64,000 bases of DNA from Nannocystis sp. (GTDB taxonomy: Bacteria > Myxococcota_A > Polyangia > Nannocystales > Nannocystaceae). The stretch is taken from NCBI RefSeq assembly GCF_016714285.1, contig NZ_JADJNN010000014.1:96001-160000 (forward strand). The letters are read 5' to 3'. Position numbers and translations under genes: made by a program. The notes under the pieces are model-generated. The model did no database searches. It saw nothing but the letters and a program-made list of their open reading frames with translations, and had not been told where the DNA came from. This document shows positions 23,682 to 34,660 of this stretch, one piece after another (positions within the stretch are counted from its first letter, which is position 1; each line of letters opens with the position of its first letter).

Positions 23682-25295
23682 TCAGCGACGGGCGCCGCTG
23701 GGGTTCATGCGACCGGTCGCGTAGAGGAGTCGGGTGGTCGCGACGTGGAGGTCGATGCGGGCGCTGACGGCTTGCAGCCCGGCGCGCACCTGGTCGCCCT
23801 CGGCGTCGATGATGTCGTTGGTGGTCGCGGCGCCGGCCTTGTAGTTCTCGCTGGCGACGCGGTAGGCCTCGGCGGACGAGGCGAGGCCGCGGGTGCTGAG
23901 CTCGATGGCCGCGAGGGCCCGTTCGCGGTCGTGGTAGGCCTGCACGACCTCCATGGCGATGCCGCGGCGCATCAGCTCGGCTTGCAGGATCAGCTCGCGC
24001 TTGTCGCTCTTGTGCTCGCGGACCTGGGCCCGGGTCATCAGGGTCTGGTTGATCGTGTAGCTGAGCTGCACGCCGGCCGACCACGACGCGCGCCACACCG
24101 GCGACAGCGGGAAGAAGCGCTGGTTGGGGTTCGCGTAGGTGGTCTCGGCGAAGCCGTCGAGGCGCGGGTAGTACTGCGCCCGCGTGGCCCGGATGCCGTG
24201 CTCGACGCCGTCGATCGCCCGCTCCAGCGCGCGGAGCTCGAGGCGCTTGCCGTGAGCCTCGGCGATCAGATCGTCGAGCCGGGGCAGCGAGGCCATCGGC
24301 GGCGGCGACAGCATGTCCTCGCCGACCTCGTAGCTGCGCGCCGGCTCGTTCATGGTGATCGCCAGCGCTCGCTCGCTGATCTGGCGGAAGGCGCGGGCGT
24401 CGTTGATCGCCTCCTGCTGCGAGGACACCAGCGCGTCGACGCGGAGCACGTCGGAGCGGGTGGCCGCGCCGGCGTCGAACAGGTTCTGCACGTCGGCGAG
24501 GCGGGCCTGGGTCCGCTGCAAGGCGTCCTCGATCACGATCAACGCGGCGACCGATCGCAGCCAGTTGAAGTAGGTCAGGCGGGCGTCGGTCTCGACCTTG
24601 ACGCGCTCGGCGTCGCGGGCCAGCGTCGCCGACTCGCGCGCGGCGAGGCTGCCCTTCCGGGCCGGCGCCAGCGACAGGATGTAGTCGGAGATCGGGATCG
24701 CTAGCTGGGCCTGCAGCGAGTAGCTGTTGAGCGGGATGTTGATCTTGAACGGCGGCGTGACGACCAGCGGCTGGCCCATCGGGTCGAGCGCGCACTGGCC
24801 GACGCCGCCAGGGCAGGGGCCGACCGTGACCGGCGCGGCGGCTGCACCGTCGGCCGGACCGTTCGCGGCGCCGACACCCGCGCCGCCGCCGAAGTTGATC
24901 GCCGCCTTCGACAGCCGGGTGTAGCCGCCCTTGACGCCGAGGGTCGGCAGGAAGGCGATCATCGTCTGGTCGAGCCTCGCGGCCGCCCGCTCGATCGCCA
25001 CCTGCTTGATCTGCAGCGAGGGCGAGGCGGCGATCGTGCGCTCGGCGACGATGTCGCTGGTGAGCCCGCCCGCGACCGGCGTGAGGCCCTTGCCGAGCGG
25101 GCTCTGGCGGAGCGAGGCGTCGAGCGCCGCCGGGTCGGCGGCGTTGCCGAGGACGGGTCGGCTGCTGGCCGGCACGACTGGCGCGGCGTCGTCGCGCGGG
25201 AGGGCGGAGCTTGGGGCCGGCGGCGGAGAGACGAGCGCGCGCGGCGAGGGAGCCGCGACCATGAGGGCGGCGAGGAACAGGGTGGAGGCGGTCAT
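23682..25295 (-). CDS. TolC-family outer-membrane efflux channel
   Basis: The 537-residue product has an N-terminal signal (TLFLAALMVAAPSP), a Pro/Ala-rich stretch, then two repeats of long helices plus strands typical of outer membrane efflux proteins (for example AAATRSDVLRVDALVSSQQE and GAATTNDIIDAEGDQVRAGL, the paired TolC motifs at the helix ends). It would form a trimeric channel across the outer membrane and periplasm for the RND pump encoded upstream. Its ATG (25293-25295) overlaps the RND stop, and the gene closes the tetR-adaptor-RND-TolC operon. Confidence 0.85.
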   Translation of the reverse strand: MTASTLFLAALMVAAPSPRALVSPPPAPSSALPRDDAAPVVPASSRPVLGNAADPAALDASLRQSPLGKGLTPVAGGLTSDIVAERTIAASPSLQIKQVAIERAAARLDQTMIAFLPTLGVKGGYTRLSKAAINFGGGAGVGAANGPADGAAAAPVTVGPCPGGVGQCALDPMGQPLVVTPPFKINIPLNSYSLQAQLAIPISDYILSLAPARKGSLAARESATLARDAERVKVETDARLTYFNWLRSVAALIVIEDALQRTQARLADVQNLFDAGAATRSDVLRVDALVSSQQEAINDARAFRQISERALAITMNEPARSYEVGEDMLSPPPMASLPRLDDLIAEAHGKRLELRALERAIDGVEHGIRATRAQYYPRLDGFAETTYANPNQRFFPLSPVWRASWSAGVQLSYTINQTLMTRAQVREHKSDKRELILQAELMRRGIAMEVVQAYHDRERALAAIELSTRGLASSAEAYRVASENYKAGAATTNDIIDAEGDQVRAGLQAVSARIDLHVATTRLLYATGRMNPSGARR

Positions 25296-28200
25296 TCGCG
25301 GTGGCCCGGCTTGACGATGTTGGGGATGACGAGGTCGCTGGCGACGGGGTCGTCGGCGTCCGATCTGGCTGAAAGGTCAGGTGACACGTGGCCCGCCAAG
25401 TGCGGCGACATGTTGAGGCCGGCCGCCCACGGGGCGTCGAGCGACTCCGCGGGCAGGTTCGGGTCGATGCCGAAGAACTTGCGGCCGATCCACTTCATCG
25501 AGCGGCTGGTCGTGAGGCGGTCGAACAGCAGGTAGGCGACCGGGACCACGACGAGGGTGAGCACCGTCGAGGTGATCATGCCGCCGATGACGATGACGGC
25601 CATCGGCGCGCGGGCCTCACCGCCCTCGCCGAGCGCGAGGGCGACGGGGACCATGCCGAACACGGTCGCCGCGGCGGTCATGACGATCGGGCGCAGGCGG
25701 ATGCGGCCGGCCTTGAGCAGGGCGTCCTTGATCTCGGCGCCCTGGGCCCGCTCCGAGTTGGCGAAGTCGACCAGCAAGATCGCCGTCTTGGTCACCAGGC
25801 CCATCAGCATGATCAGGCCGATGAAGGAGAAGATGTTGAGGGTCATGCCGGCGAGGTAGATGCCGCCGAAGGCGCCCACGACCGAGAGCGGCAGCGAGAT
25901 CATGATCACGATCGGCTGGGTCAGGCTGTCGAACTGGGCCGCGAGGATCATGTAGACCAGCACGATCGCGAGGGCGAGCGCCAGGAGCATCGCCGTGAAC
26001 GCCTCGATCATGATCTCCGCGTCGCCGAGGTAGCTGGTGGTGAGGTGGGCCGGCACGACCCGCGCGGCGGCCTCGTTGACGAGCTTTTGGGCCTCGCCGA
26101 GGGTGACGCCCTTGATGTCGGCGAGCACCACGATCTGACGCAGGCGGTTCTGCCGCTCGATCTCGCTGGGACCGCTGCCGCGGCCGACCCGCACCACGCT
26201 GGCGAGGTCGACCAGCTGCCCGGTCACGCTGCGCACCTTGAGGTTGTTGAGCGCCTCGACGTTGGCGCGCTGCGCCTCGGGCATCTGCAGGATCACGTCG
26301 TAGATGTCCGAGCCCTCCTTGAGGTCGGAGATGGTGTCGCCGGCCATCAGGGCTCGGATCGTTCGCGCCACCGCTGCGACCGGGACGCCGAGGTCGGCGG
26401 CCTTGTTGCGGTCGACCTGGATCGCCACCTCCGGCTTGCCGCCGCGGTAGGTGATGTCGAGGTCGACGAACTTGCCGGTCTTGTCGAGCTCGGCGCGCAG
26501 CGCCTGGGCGGCGGCGGTCACCTCGTCGAGGTTGGTGCCGCGGATCGAGAACTGCACCGGCTGGGTGCGGAAGCCGCCGTCGCCGCCGAAGAGGTTGACC
26601 TCCTCGACCGTGACGAGCACGCCCGCGATGCCGGCGAAGCGGTCGCGCGCCCACTGCATCGCCTCCTGCTGGCTGTAGCCGCGCTGCTTGCGGGGCTTCA
26701 GCGTGACGGTGGTCTGGGCCCGGTTGACCTGGCCCTGGGCGCCGCCGCCGATGGTGGTGAAGGTGTCCTTGATGCCGTCCAGGTTGTCGCGGATGTCCTT
26801 GCCGATCGCCTGGGCGGTGGCGACGGTGGCGTCGAGGCCGGTGCCGGTCGGGAGCTCGACGTTGACCGAGAACTGCGACTGGTCCTGCTGCGGGATGAAC
26901 TCGGTCGGCACGCGGGTGACCAGGCCGATCGAGGCGACCAGGGTGGCGATGGCGAGGGCGACGGTGGTCCACGGCCAGCGCAGCGCCCAGCGCAGCACGC
27001 CGGAGTAGACCCGCTCGACCGCCGCGAAGCCGCGGTCGAACAGGCGGGCGAACAAGCCCGGGGCGCTGGCGTGCTGCATCCGCATCAGCCGCGACGACAG
27101 CATCGGCGTCAGCGTGAACGAGACCAGCATCGACAGCAGCACCGCGGCCGAGACGGTGAGGCCGAACTGGAAGAAGAAGCGGCCGATGATGCCGCTCATG
27201 TAGGCGACCGGCACGAACACCGCGACGATCGAGAGGGTCGTGGCGATGACCGCGAGGCCGATCTCGGAGGTGGCGTCGAGGGCCGCGCGCATGCGCGGCT
27301 TGCCCATCTCGAGGTGGCGGTAGATGTTCTCGATCACCACGATCGCGTCGTCGACGAGGATGCCGATCGACAGCGAGAGCGCCAGCATCGAGATGTTGTT
27401 GAAGCTAAAGCCCATGTACGACATGAACGCGAAGGTCGCCACGACCGAGGTCGGGATCGCCAGGGCGGCGATGAAGGTCGCGCGGATGTCGTGCAGGAAG
27501 ACCAGGATGATGATGATCGTCAGCAGGGCGCCCAGCACGAGGTCGAACTTGACGTCGTCGATCGCGTGCTCGGCGAACACGGAGTTGTCGGTCGGCATCG
27601 CCAGCTTGACCCCGCGCTTCTCCAGCTCGGGCTTCATCTCCTCGATCACCTCGCGGACCTGCTCGGCCAGCGCGACCACGTTGGCGCCGCTCTGCTTGCG
27701 CACGACCAGGGCCAGCGCGGCCTCGCCGTTGAGGAAGGAGGCCGAGCGGGCCTCCTCGACGTCGTCGACGACCTCGGCTACGTCGTGGACGCGGATCGCC
27801 GCGCCGCCGACCCCGCGGATCACGATGTCGCCGATCTCCGCGGCCGACTTGACCTCGCCCTTGGTCTTGATCGTCAGCTCGCTGCCGCCGGTCTTCACGT
27901 AGCCGGCCGGCAGCTCGATGTTGCCGGCCTGGATCGCGCCGGTCACGTCGTCGACGGTGAGGCCGAAGCCGATCATGCGGGCCGGGTCGACCAGCACCTT
28001 GACCTCGCGCTCGCGGGCGCCGATGAGGTCGACGGTGCCGACGCCGGGGACCTGCTGGATGCGCTGCTTGACCTCGTCCTTGGCCAGCTTGGTCAGGTCG
28101 CGGATCGGCATGTCGCTGGCGAGGGCGACCGAGAGCACCGGCGCGGCGCCGGTGTTGAACTTCTGGATGACCGGCGGGTCGATGCCTCGCGGCAGCTCGC

Positions 28201-28549
28201 GCTCGATCGCCGTGACCTTGTCGCGGACGTCCTGCAGCGCCTGGTTGCCGTCGACCTCGAGCTCGAACTCCATGATCACGGAGGTCACGCTCTCGTAGTT
28301 GCGCGAGGTCATGCGCTTGACCCCGGAGATCGACTGCAGCGCCTCCTCGATCGGGTCGGCCACCTTCGACTCCATCGTCTCCGGGTCCGCGCCCGGGTAG
28401 ATGACGGTGGTCGTGATGACCGGGAACTCGACGTTCGGGAACAGCTCGACGCCGATCTTCGGCAGGCTGTAGAAGCCGAACACCATCAACGCGGCGATGA
28501 GCATCGCCGCGAATACGGACCTGCGGATCGATATCTCGGCGATCTTCAC
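25292..28549 (-). CDS. RND-family efflux transporter (inner membrane)
   Basis: Start GTG 28549 overlaps the adaptor stop (GTGA) and is preceded by AAGGAG (28555-28560). The 1085-residue protein shows the HAE1/AcrB layout: TM1 (AAMLIAALMVFGFYSL), porter domain, TM2-6 with ISMLALSLSIGILVDDAIVV (the Asp-Asp proton relay of TM4), a second porter, and TM8-12 (GLIMLMGLVTKTAILLVDF). It takes substrates from the periplasm or membrane and passes them to TolC using the proton gradient. The final 40 residues are a hydrophilic tail that includes a dispersed palindromic element (25363-25382, NMSPHLAGHVSPDLSARSD region). Confidence 0.9.
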   Translation of the reverse strand: MKIAEISIRRSVFAAMLIAALMVFGFYSLPKIGVELFPNVEFPVITTTVIYPGADPETMESKVADPIEEALQSISGVKRMTSRNYESVTSVIMEFELEVDGNQALQDVRDKVTAIERELPRGIDPPVIQKFNTGAAPVLSVALASDMPIRDLTKLAKDEVKQRIQQVPGVGTVDLIGAREREVKVLVDPARMIGFGLTVDDVTGAIQAGNIELPAGYVKTGGSELTIKTKGEVKSAAEIGDIVIRGVGGAAIRVHDVAEVVDDVEEARSASFLNGEAALALVVRKQSGANVVALAEQVREVIEEMKPELEKRGVKLAMPTDNSVFAEHAIDDVKFDLVLGALLTIIIILVFLHDIRATFIAALAIPTSVVATFAFMSYMGFSFNNISMLALSLSIGILVDDAIVVIENIYRHLEMGKPRMRAALDATSEIGLAVIATTLSIVAVFVPVAYMSGIIGRFFFQFGLTVSAAVLLSMLVSFTLTPMLSSRLMRMQHASAPGLFARLFDRGFAAVERVYSGVLRWALRWPWTTVALAIATLVASIGLVTRVPTEFIPQQDQSQFSVNVELPTGTGLDATVATAQAIGKDIRDNLDGIKDTFTTIGGGAQGQVNRAQTTVTLKPRKQRGYSQQEAMQWARDRFAGIAGVLVTVEEVNLFGGDGGFRTQPVQFSIRGTNLDEVTAAAQALRAELDKTGKFVDLDITYRGGKPEVAIQVDRNKAADLGVPVAAVARTIRALMAGDTISDLKEGSDIYDVILQMPEAQRANVEALNNLKVRSVTGQLVDLASVVRVGRGSGPSEIERQNRLRQIVVLADIKGVTLGEAQKLVNEAAARVVPAHLTTSYLGDAEIMIEAFTAMLLALALAIVLVYMILAAQFDSLTQPIVIMISLPLSVVGAFGGIYLAGMTLNIFSFIGLIMLMGLVTKTAILLVDFANSERAQGAEIKDALLKAGRIRLRPIVMTAAATVFGMVPVALALGEGGEARAPMAVIVIGGMITSTVLTLVVVPVAYLLFDRLTTSRSMKWIGRKFFGIDPNLPAESLDAPWAAGLNMSPHLAGHVSPDLSARSDADDPVASDLVIPNIVKPGHRE
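25363..25382. repeat. Dispersed palindromic element, copy inside the RND gene
   Basis: On the minus strand this reads ACCTGACCTTTCAGCCAGAT. It matches the copy at 35098-35117 (ACCTGTCCTGAAAGCCAGAT) in both flanks, while the centre (CTTTCAG versus CTGAAAG) is inverted. It encodes PDLSARS in the C-terminal tail of the pump. Confidence 0.65.
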
Positions 28550-29598
28550 GGGGACTCCTTGGCGGCCGCAGGCTGCTTCGCGCGGGCGCTGGCGACGGGG
28601 CCCTTGGCGTCCGGCGGCGCGGCCAGCGCGGCGGCGGGCGGCGCGGCGGGGGCCGGCGGCGGGCTGAGCTCGACCTCGACGTACATGCCGGGGCGCAGCG
28701 TGTTGTCCTTGTTGTCGACGTCGGCGACGATCTCGATCGAGCGGGTCAACGGGTCGACGGTGGGCTGGATGCGCACGACCTTGGCCTCGCGGGTCGCGTC
28801 GACGGCGGTGAAGTGGGCGGTGATGATGTCGCCCTCCTTGACGTGCTTGAGCGTGCTCTCGGGGATCCGCGTGCGCAGCTCGATGACCGAGTGGTCCTGG
28901 ATCAGCAGCACGGTGGTCGGCGGCATCATCGTCACCGTCTCGCCGACGCTCTTGAACTTGTGCGCGACGACCCCGTCGATCGGCGAGCTGACCGAGGAGT
29001 CGCTGGTATTGTGGCGGGCCATCGACAGCATGACCTCGGCCTGGCTGACGCCGTTGACGCTGGCGTTGAAGGCCGCCTCGGCGCGCTCGAGCACGGCGGC
29101 GGAGATGGTGCCCTTGTCGGCCAGCTGCTTCTGGCGATCGAGCTCGCGCTTGGCGTTGTCGCGGTTGATCGTGGCGCCCTGCAGCGCCGTCTCGGCCTGG
29201 GAGACGCCGAGGCGGATGCCGCGGGCGTCGAGACGGAACAAGATCTGGCCCTTCTTGACCTGGTCGCCCTCCTCGACCATCACGGCGGTGAGCGTGCCGC
29301 TCATCTTGGGGCCGAGCTCGGCGCTGTGCTTGGGCAGCGCGGTGGCGACGTAGTGGCTCGCGCCCGGGGTGGCCGAGGGCGTGGTGGTGACGGCGGGTCC
29401 GGCCCCGGCCCCGGTCCCTGTTCCGGTCTGCGGCGCGGGCGGCGGGCCGGGGATCGCCGGCGCTGCGGCGCCTTCGCGGGCGGGCGGGAGGCCGACCTTC
29501 TTCTCGCCGTTGTCGCACGCGAGGGTGCCCGTGATGCCCGTGATGATGGTGAAGAGTGCGGCCGCGAGGAGCAGGCGAGGGAGGTTTGCCGTGGTCAT
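28546..29598 (-). CDS. RND periplasmic adaptor (membrane fusion protein), lipoprotein
   Basis: The 350-residue protein has a signal ending in lipobox TLAC (Cys28), then a Pro/Thr-rich linker. The adaptor core follows: a barrel-sandwich strand (KMSGTLTAVMVEEGDQVKKG), an alpha-helical hairpin (about residues 115-170), a second lipoyl half (SVSSPIDGVVAHKFKSVGE) and a beta-barrel ending VDPLTRSIEIVADVDNKDNT. The C-terminal tail is Ala/Pro/Lys-rich. It links the RND pump to TolC. ATG 29598 overlaps the tetR stop (ATGA), so the regulator and pump are one transcript. Confidence 0.88.
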   Translation of the reverse strand: MTTANLPRLLLAAALFTIITGITGTLACDNGEKKVGLPPAREGAAAPAIPGPPPAPQTGTGTGAGAGPAVTTTPSATPGASHYVATALPKHSAELGPKMSGTLTAVMVEEGDQVKKGQILFRLDARGIRLGVSQAETALQGATINRDNAKRELDRQKQLADKGTISAAVLERAEAAFNASVNGVSQAEVMLSMARHNTSDSSVSSPIDGVVAHKFKSVGETVTMMPPTTVLLIQDHSVIELRTRIPESTLKHVKEGDIITAHFTAVDATREAKVVRIQPTVDPLTRSIEIVADVDNKDNTLRPGMYVEVELSPPPAPAAPPAAALAAPPDAKGPVASARAKQPAAAKESP

Positions 29599-30278
29599 GG
29601 TGCTTGAGCGCCCCGGAGGAAGAGATCAACGATGGTGTCGGCCTTGGCGACCAGCCCCGGCGGGCAGCCGGCGCGGGTCCAGGCGAAGATGGTGGCGTCG
29701 CACATGCCCATGAGCATCGCGGCGAGGTCCTCGACCGGGACGTCACGACGCAGCTGGCCGCGCTCCAGCGCCTCGCGGATCACCGCGACGGTTCGCTGCA
29801 CGCTGGCGGCGTAGCTGTGCTCGCCGTGCTCGTCGAGGGCCCGCTTGCGGGCGTACTCGGAGACCCCGGCGATGCGCAGGAACATCGAGAACAGGGCCCC
29901 GTGCTGCTCGAGGTAGGTGAACGCGTCGCGCATGCGCAGGCGAGTGCGCTCGAGCGGGTCGGGCACGTCCGCGTGGGCGTCGAGCAGGACGGTGACCTGG
30001 TCGCGCCCACGCTCGAGGATCGAGGTGAAGACCTCGTCCTTGTTCTTGAAGTAGTTGTAGAGGGTGCCGGCGGCGACCCCGGCCTCGGCGGCGATGTCGG
30101 TCATCTTGGCGTCGTGAAAGCCGAGCCGACCGAAGACCTGCTCGGCGGCCACGAGGATCGCCGCGCGGAAGGCCGCGCGCGACTCCTCGCGCACGGCGTC
30201 CCGCGTGCTCGGCTTCACGGGGGCGCGCGCCCCACCACGCTTGGTCCCGGCGCGCGCCGGCTCTGCCACCTTGCTCAT
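29595..30278 (-). CDS. TetR-family transcriptional regulator of the efflux operon
   Basis: The 227-residue protein has a basic N-terminal extension (KVAEPARAGTKRGGARAPVK), then a TetR helix-turn-helix at about residues 30-85: RAAILVAAEQVFGRLGFHDA, MTDIAAEAGVAAGTLYNYFK. The C-terminal domain is helical and likely binds a small-molecule ligand. As first gene of an operon in which it overlaps the adaptor, it is probably an autoregulated repressor of the pump, as for AcrR and similar regulators. A candidate operator is at 30357-30373 upstream. Confidence 0.85.
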   Translation of the reverse strand: MSKVAEPARAGTKRGGARAPVKPSTRDAVREESRAAFRAAILVAAEQVFGRLGFHDAKMTDIAAEAGVAAGTLYNYFKNKDEVFTSILERGRDQVTVLLDAHADVPDPLERTRLRMRDAFTYLEQHGALFSMFLRIAGVSEYARKRALDEHGEHSYAASVQRTVAVIREALERGQLRRDVPVEDLAAMLMGMCDATIFAWTRAGCPPGLVAKADTIVDLFLRGAQAP

Positions 30279-30356
30279 GTCGGGGGTTCACTGCGATGAA
30301 TCCCAGTTCATGTCAAGGTGAGGGATGTCGCTGTCTAATAATATTCAATACATGTA

Positions 30357-30373
30357 GATATTTACGAGATATC
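30357..30373. promoter_or_regulatory. Candidate TetR operator in an AT-rich promoter region
   Basis: GATAT (30357-30361) and ATATC (30369-30373) form an inverted repeat with 7-nt spacing, 80 nt upstream of the tetR start, inside an AT-rich island (about 30335-30405) rare in this genome. A TTGACA hexamer on the minus strand near 30311-30316 is a possible -35, but no good -10 follows it. The assignment is inferential. Confidence 0.35.
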
Positions 30374-30480
30374 AGCGAGATGAGTGAAACCTGTTTTAGT
30401 TGCGGTGTCGGGGGCCGTGGTTCACGGGCTTGAACTGAAATTCACGGCCTAAGACCGCGCATCAAGGGCGCGACGAGGAC

Positions 30481-30505
30481 GGCGCCTGTCCCAGGGACAG
30501 ACGCC
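30481..30505 (-). terminator. Palindromic-element hairpin after the flotillin operon
   Basis: CTGTCCC (30486-30492) pairs with GGGACAG (30494-30500), and outer GGCG (30481-30484) with CGCC (30502-30505). It lies 25 nt beyond the flotillin stop. It is a member of the dispersed palindromic family and a likely terminator for that operon. Confidence 0.55.
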
Positions 30506-30529
30506 GTCGTGGGTGCTCGGGGCGCTCGC

Positions 30530-31812
<1,283 letters not shown>

Positions 31813-31816
<4 letters not shown>

Positions 31817-33204
31817 TTGGAGGCCCTCCCGCTCGCCGAGGCGCCGGCGAGGATGGCTGGGATGTCGACGCCGGTGGTCTCATGCAGGGCGCTGAGCACG
31901 GCGGCGACGGTGTGGGGGAAGCTGGCGGCGTAGCTGGCGATGCCCGAGCCGTCGCCGGGGTCGAGGACGTGGACCTCGCGGACCTTGATCTTGTGCACGC
32001 TCTCGACGACGGCGGCGATCAACTCCTCGAGGTGCTGGATGACGTAGATCTCCTTGGCGTGCGGGCCCATGCTGCGCCAGGCCTCGCCGGTGAGCGCGAG
32101 CACCTCGGCGATCGCGGCGCCGTTCTCGATCGTCGGCGCCGCGGCGCCCTTGGCGAGGATCGCCTCGGCGGCGCGGTGGATCTCGGCCGGGACGATCACC
32201 TCGGCCATCAGGCGCTTCTCCGCCAGCTGGCCGCGCACCGTCTGCAGTTCCTGCTCGGCGTTGGCGCGGGAGGTCTTGGCGGCGGCCTCGGCTTCGCGCT
32301 CGACGGACGAGGCGCGGCCCTCGAGCTCGGAGCGCAGCTGCTGCAGCGCGTTGCGCTTCATCAGGATCGCGGTCTCGGCGGTGGCCTTGGCGAACTCGGC
32401 GCGCTGGTTGGCGGTGGCCTGGGCCTCGGAGACCTCCTGCGAGGCCTGGCTCTCGGCCTTCTCGGCGTCGCGCAGGACCGCGGCGATCTGCGGGCGGCCG
32501 AGCGAGTCGAGGTAGCCAGTGTCGTCGGAGACGTGCTGGATCTTGAGGGTGTCGAGGTGGAGGCCGAGCTTGTCGAGGTCGTCCTGGGCGCTCTTCACCA
32601 GGTTGTCGGCGAAGGCGAGGCGGTCCTCGTTGACCTCCTCGGGGGTCATCTGGGCCAGGACCTCGCGCAGGGCGCCCTCGAGGGTCTGGCGGGCGACCAT
32701 CTGCACCTCGTGCGGCGACTGGCCGAGGAAGCGCTCGATCGCGTTGCGGATCAGGCGCGGGTCGGAGCTGATCTTGACGTTGGCGATCGCGTGGATCTTG
32801 AGCGGGATGTTGCCCTTCGAGTAGGCGTTGTTGACGGCGACGTCGATCGACATGATCGACATGTCGAGGCGATCGACGCGCTCGATGATCGGGACCCGCC
32901 AGGCCCGCCCGCGGCCGCCGCCGTGGTGCTCGGCGGCCTGGCTGCGGTCGCCGCGGCCGAGCACGATCATCGGCCCGAGGTCGACCCCGTCGCGCATGCG
33001 CCGGCGGCCGGTGAAGATCAGCGCCTCGTTGGGTCTGGCGATCAGGAGGAAATTCTTGACCAGCAGGAGCATGAGCAGGATGAAGAGGCCGACCGCGCCG
33101 GCGCCGACGAGGGCGAGGGTCGCCATGTCCTTGGTCAGGACCTCGAGGCCGGCGGCCAGGGTCGGGCCAGGTGTCAATGGATGGAGGGCTGCTGCGAGCT
33201 GCAT
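31813..33204 (-). CDS. Flotillin-like SPFH protein, copy 2
   Basis: The 463-residue protein is paralogous to copy 1: membrane helix at about 30-50 (LVGAGAVGLFILLMLLLVKN), SPFH domain with ARPNEALIFTGRRR and VDRLDMSIMSIDVAVNNAYS, coiled coil, and a C-terminal segment ending in ASGRASK. Its N-terminus is about 25 residues longer than copy 1; the start at 33204 has GGAG 9 nt upstream, whereas Met27 (33126) lacks a good site. The extension includes a sequence resembling the dispersed palindromic element (33156-33176). It overlaps copy 1 by 4 nt. Confidence 0.82.
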
Positions 33205-33303
33205 CGTGTGGGTCTCCGGCGGGGGCCGAGGGGGAGGCGGGGAGTGAGGGCGCGGGTCGGGTGGGAGCGGCCACGCGAGGGCCGATGCGGGGTTGCTTGC
33301 GCC

Positions 33304-33918
33304 TCAGGAGTGGTCGCTCACGGGCACGCGAGCGACCACGGCGGTGGTCTCGTTCATCTGGATCACCATCGCCTCGTCGCCGGTAGCGAACGGGCGCTCG
33401 TCGTCGCTGGTGGCGAGCACGTCGACGGTGGTGCCCTTGAGGGTGATGCGCAGCTTGCCGAGGCTGCCAGGGCCGAAGCTGACGAGCACGCGGCCGGACT
33501 TGCCGACGTAGTCGCCGGGGCCGGCGGCGGTGCTGGTCTCGCTGGCGGACAGGCTGCGGAACACGGCGACCGTGACCTGACCCGTGAGGAGGCCCATGCC
33601 GAGCGAGAGGGCGAGGGCGACGACGCTCGAGTCGACCAGGTCGAGGCCGTCGAGGGCGAGCCCGGTGAGGCCGAAGAACGCGAGGAAGAACATCCAGAAG
33701 CGCAGCGACAGGAAGGCCGTAAACAGGCCGGCGACGCTGCCGTGGGCGTCCGCGACGCCGTGATCGATGCCCTGGCTGCCGCCAGTCTCGGCGTCGGCGT
33801 CGGCGTCGGCGCCACCGTCGGCATCATGGCCCCCGCCGTCCTTGTCGCCGAGCAAGATCGACGCGAGCAGGAGGATGCCACCGAGCGCGAAGGAGAACAG
33901 GTACACGTACACGTACAT
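33304..33918 (-). CDS. NfeD / YqiJ-like membrane protein
   Basis: The 204-residue protein has an N-terminal membrane segment (YLFSFALGGILLLASILLGD), an Asp/Gly/Ala/His-rich loop (about 25-55), two further membrane helices (SLRFWMFFLAFFGLTGLALD, VVALALSLGMGLLTGQVTVA) and a C-terminal soluble domain (about 130-200, GDYVGKSGRVLVSF and GTTVDVLATSDDERPF), the OB fold of NfeD-like proteins. Family members are encoded next to flotillins and join them at the membrane. The gene lies 99 nt upstream of flotillin copy 2, probably in the same transcript. It diverges from mpg. Confidence 0.72.
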   Translation of the reverse strand: MYVYVYLFSFALGGILLLASILLGDKDGGGHDADGGADADADAETGGSQGIDHGVADAHGSVAGLFTAFLSLRFWMFFLAFFGLTGLALDGLDLVDSSVVALALSLGMGLLTGQVTVAVFRSLSASETSTAAGPGDYVGKSGRVLVSFGPGSLGKLRITLKGTTVDVLATSDDERPFATGDEAMVIQMNETTAVVARVPVSDHS

Positions 33919-34014
33919 GCGCGGAGCGAGATGATTGCACGATCGGCGGTCTCGCGTGCAGGGGTTTGCGCGAGGCGCGGGAACACGCGAGCATCGCGGA
34001 CCCGAGGCGCTGGC

Positions 34015-34650
34015 ATGCTCGACGAGGAACAGGGTTCACACCGGCCAGGCGAGGCGCCGCTGCTGCCACAGTCGTTCTATGCCCGCGACGCGCTGGCGGT
34101 CGCGCGCGATCTGCTGGGCAAGCTCATCGAGCGCGACAAGGTGCTGCTGCGCATCACCGAGGTCGAGGCGTACCGCTGGCCCGGCGACACCGCGAACCAC
34201 TGCCGGGCCGGTCGCACCGGGCGCAACGCGGCGATGTGGGGGCCGGCGGGGCGAGCGTACGTGTACCTCTGTTACGGCATGCACAACATGTTGAACGTCG
34301 TGACCGACGACGAGGGCGAGGGCGCGGCGGTGCTGATCCGTGCGTGTGAGCCGGTGGCCGGGGTGGCCGAGATCCTGGCCCGGCGCAAGCTGACGCGCGA
34401 GCGGCCGCCGCTGCTCGCGGGGCCCGGGAAGATCGGCCAGGCCCTCGGCCTCGACGCGGGCTGGTCGCATCACCCGCTGTACGAGCCCGGCGGGCTGTGT
34501 GTCCGCGACGCGGCGCCGGTCCCGGCGATCCTCGCGGGGCCGCGGGTGGGCATTGACTACGCGGCGCCGGCCGACCGCGACGCGCCGTGGCGGCTGGCCG
34601 TCGCCGGGACGGCGTGGGTCAGCGTTCCGGGCGGCCTGCGACCCGTGTAG
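34015..34650 (+). CDS. mpg: 3-methyladenine DNA glycosylase (AAG/Mpg family)
   Basis: The 211-residue enzyme excises alkylated purines as the first step of base excision repair. AAG family features are clear: RDLLGKLIERD, the catalytic ITEVEAYRWPGDTANH (the Glu in VEAY is the general base), RNAAMWGPAGRAYVYLCYGM and the C-terminal substrate pocket. The start ATG 34015 is chosen because the conserved domain begins about 20 residues later; upstream Met codons in this frame lie inside the divergent NfeD gene. The HIT gene follows 10 nt later. Confidence 0.9.
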   Translation: MLDEEQGSHRPGEAPLLPQSFYARDALAVARDLLGKLIERDKVLLRITEVEAYRWPGDTANHCRAGRTGRNAAMWGPAGRAYVYLCYGMHNMLNVVTDDEGEGAAVLIRACEPVAGVAEILARRKLTRERPPLLAGPGKIGQALGLDAGWSHHPLYEPGGLCVRDAAPVPAILAGPRVGIDYAAPADRDAPWRLAVAGTAWVSVPGGLRPV

Positions 34651-34660
34651 AGTCACCGGC

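Noticed and set aside
25292..29746. 1484-codon minus-strand frame
   Set aside because: Only the part from 28549 down is the RND pump; the upstream part is a shadow of the adaptor gene. GTG 28549 with AAGGAG marks the true start.
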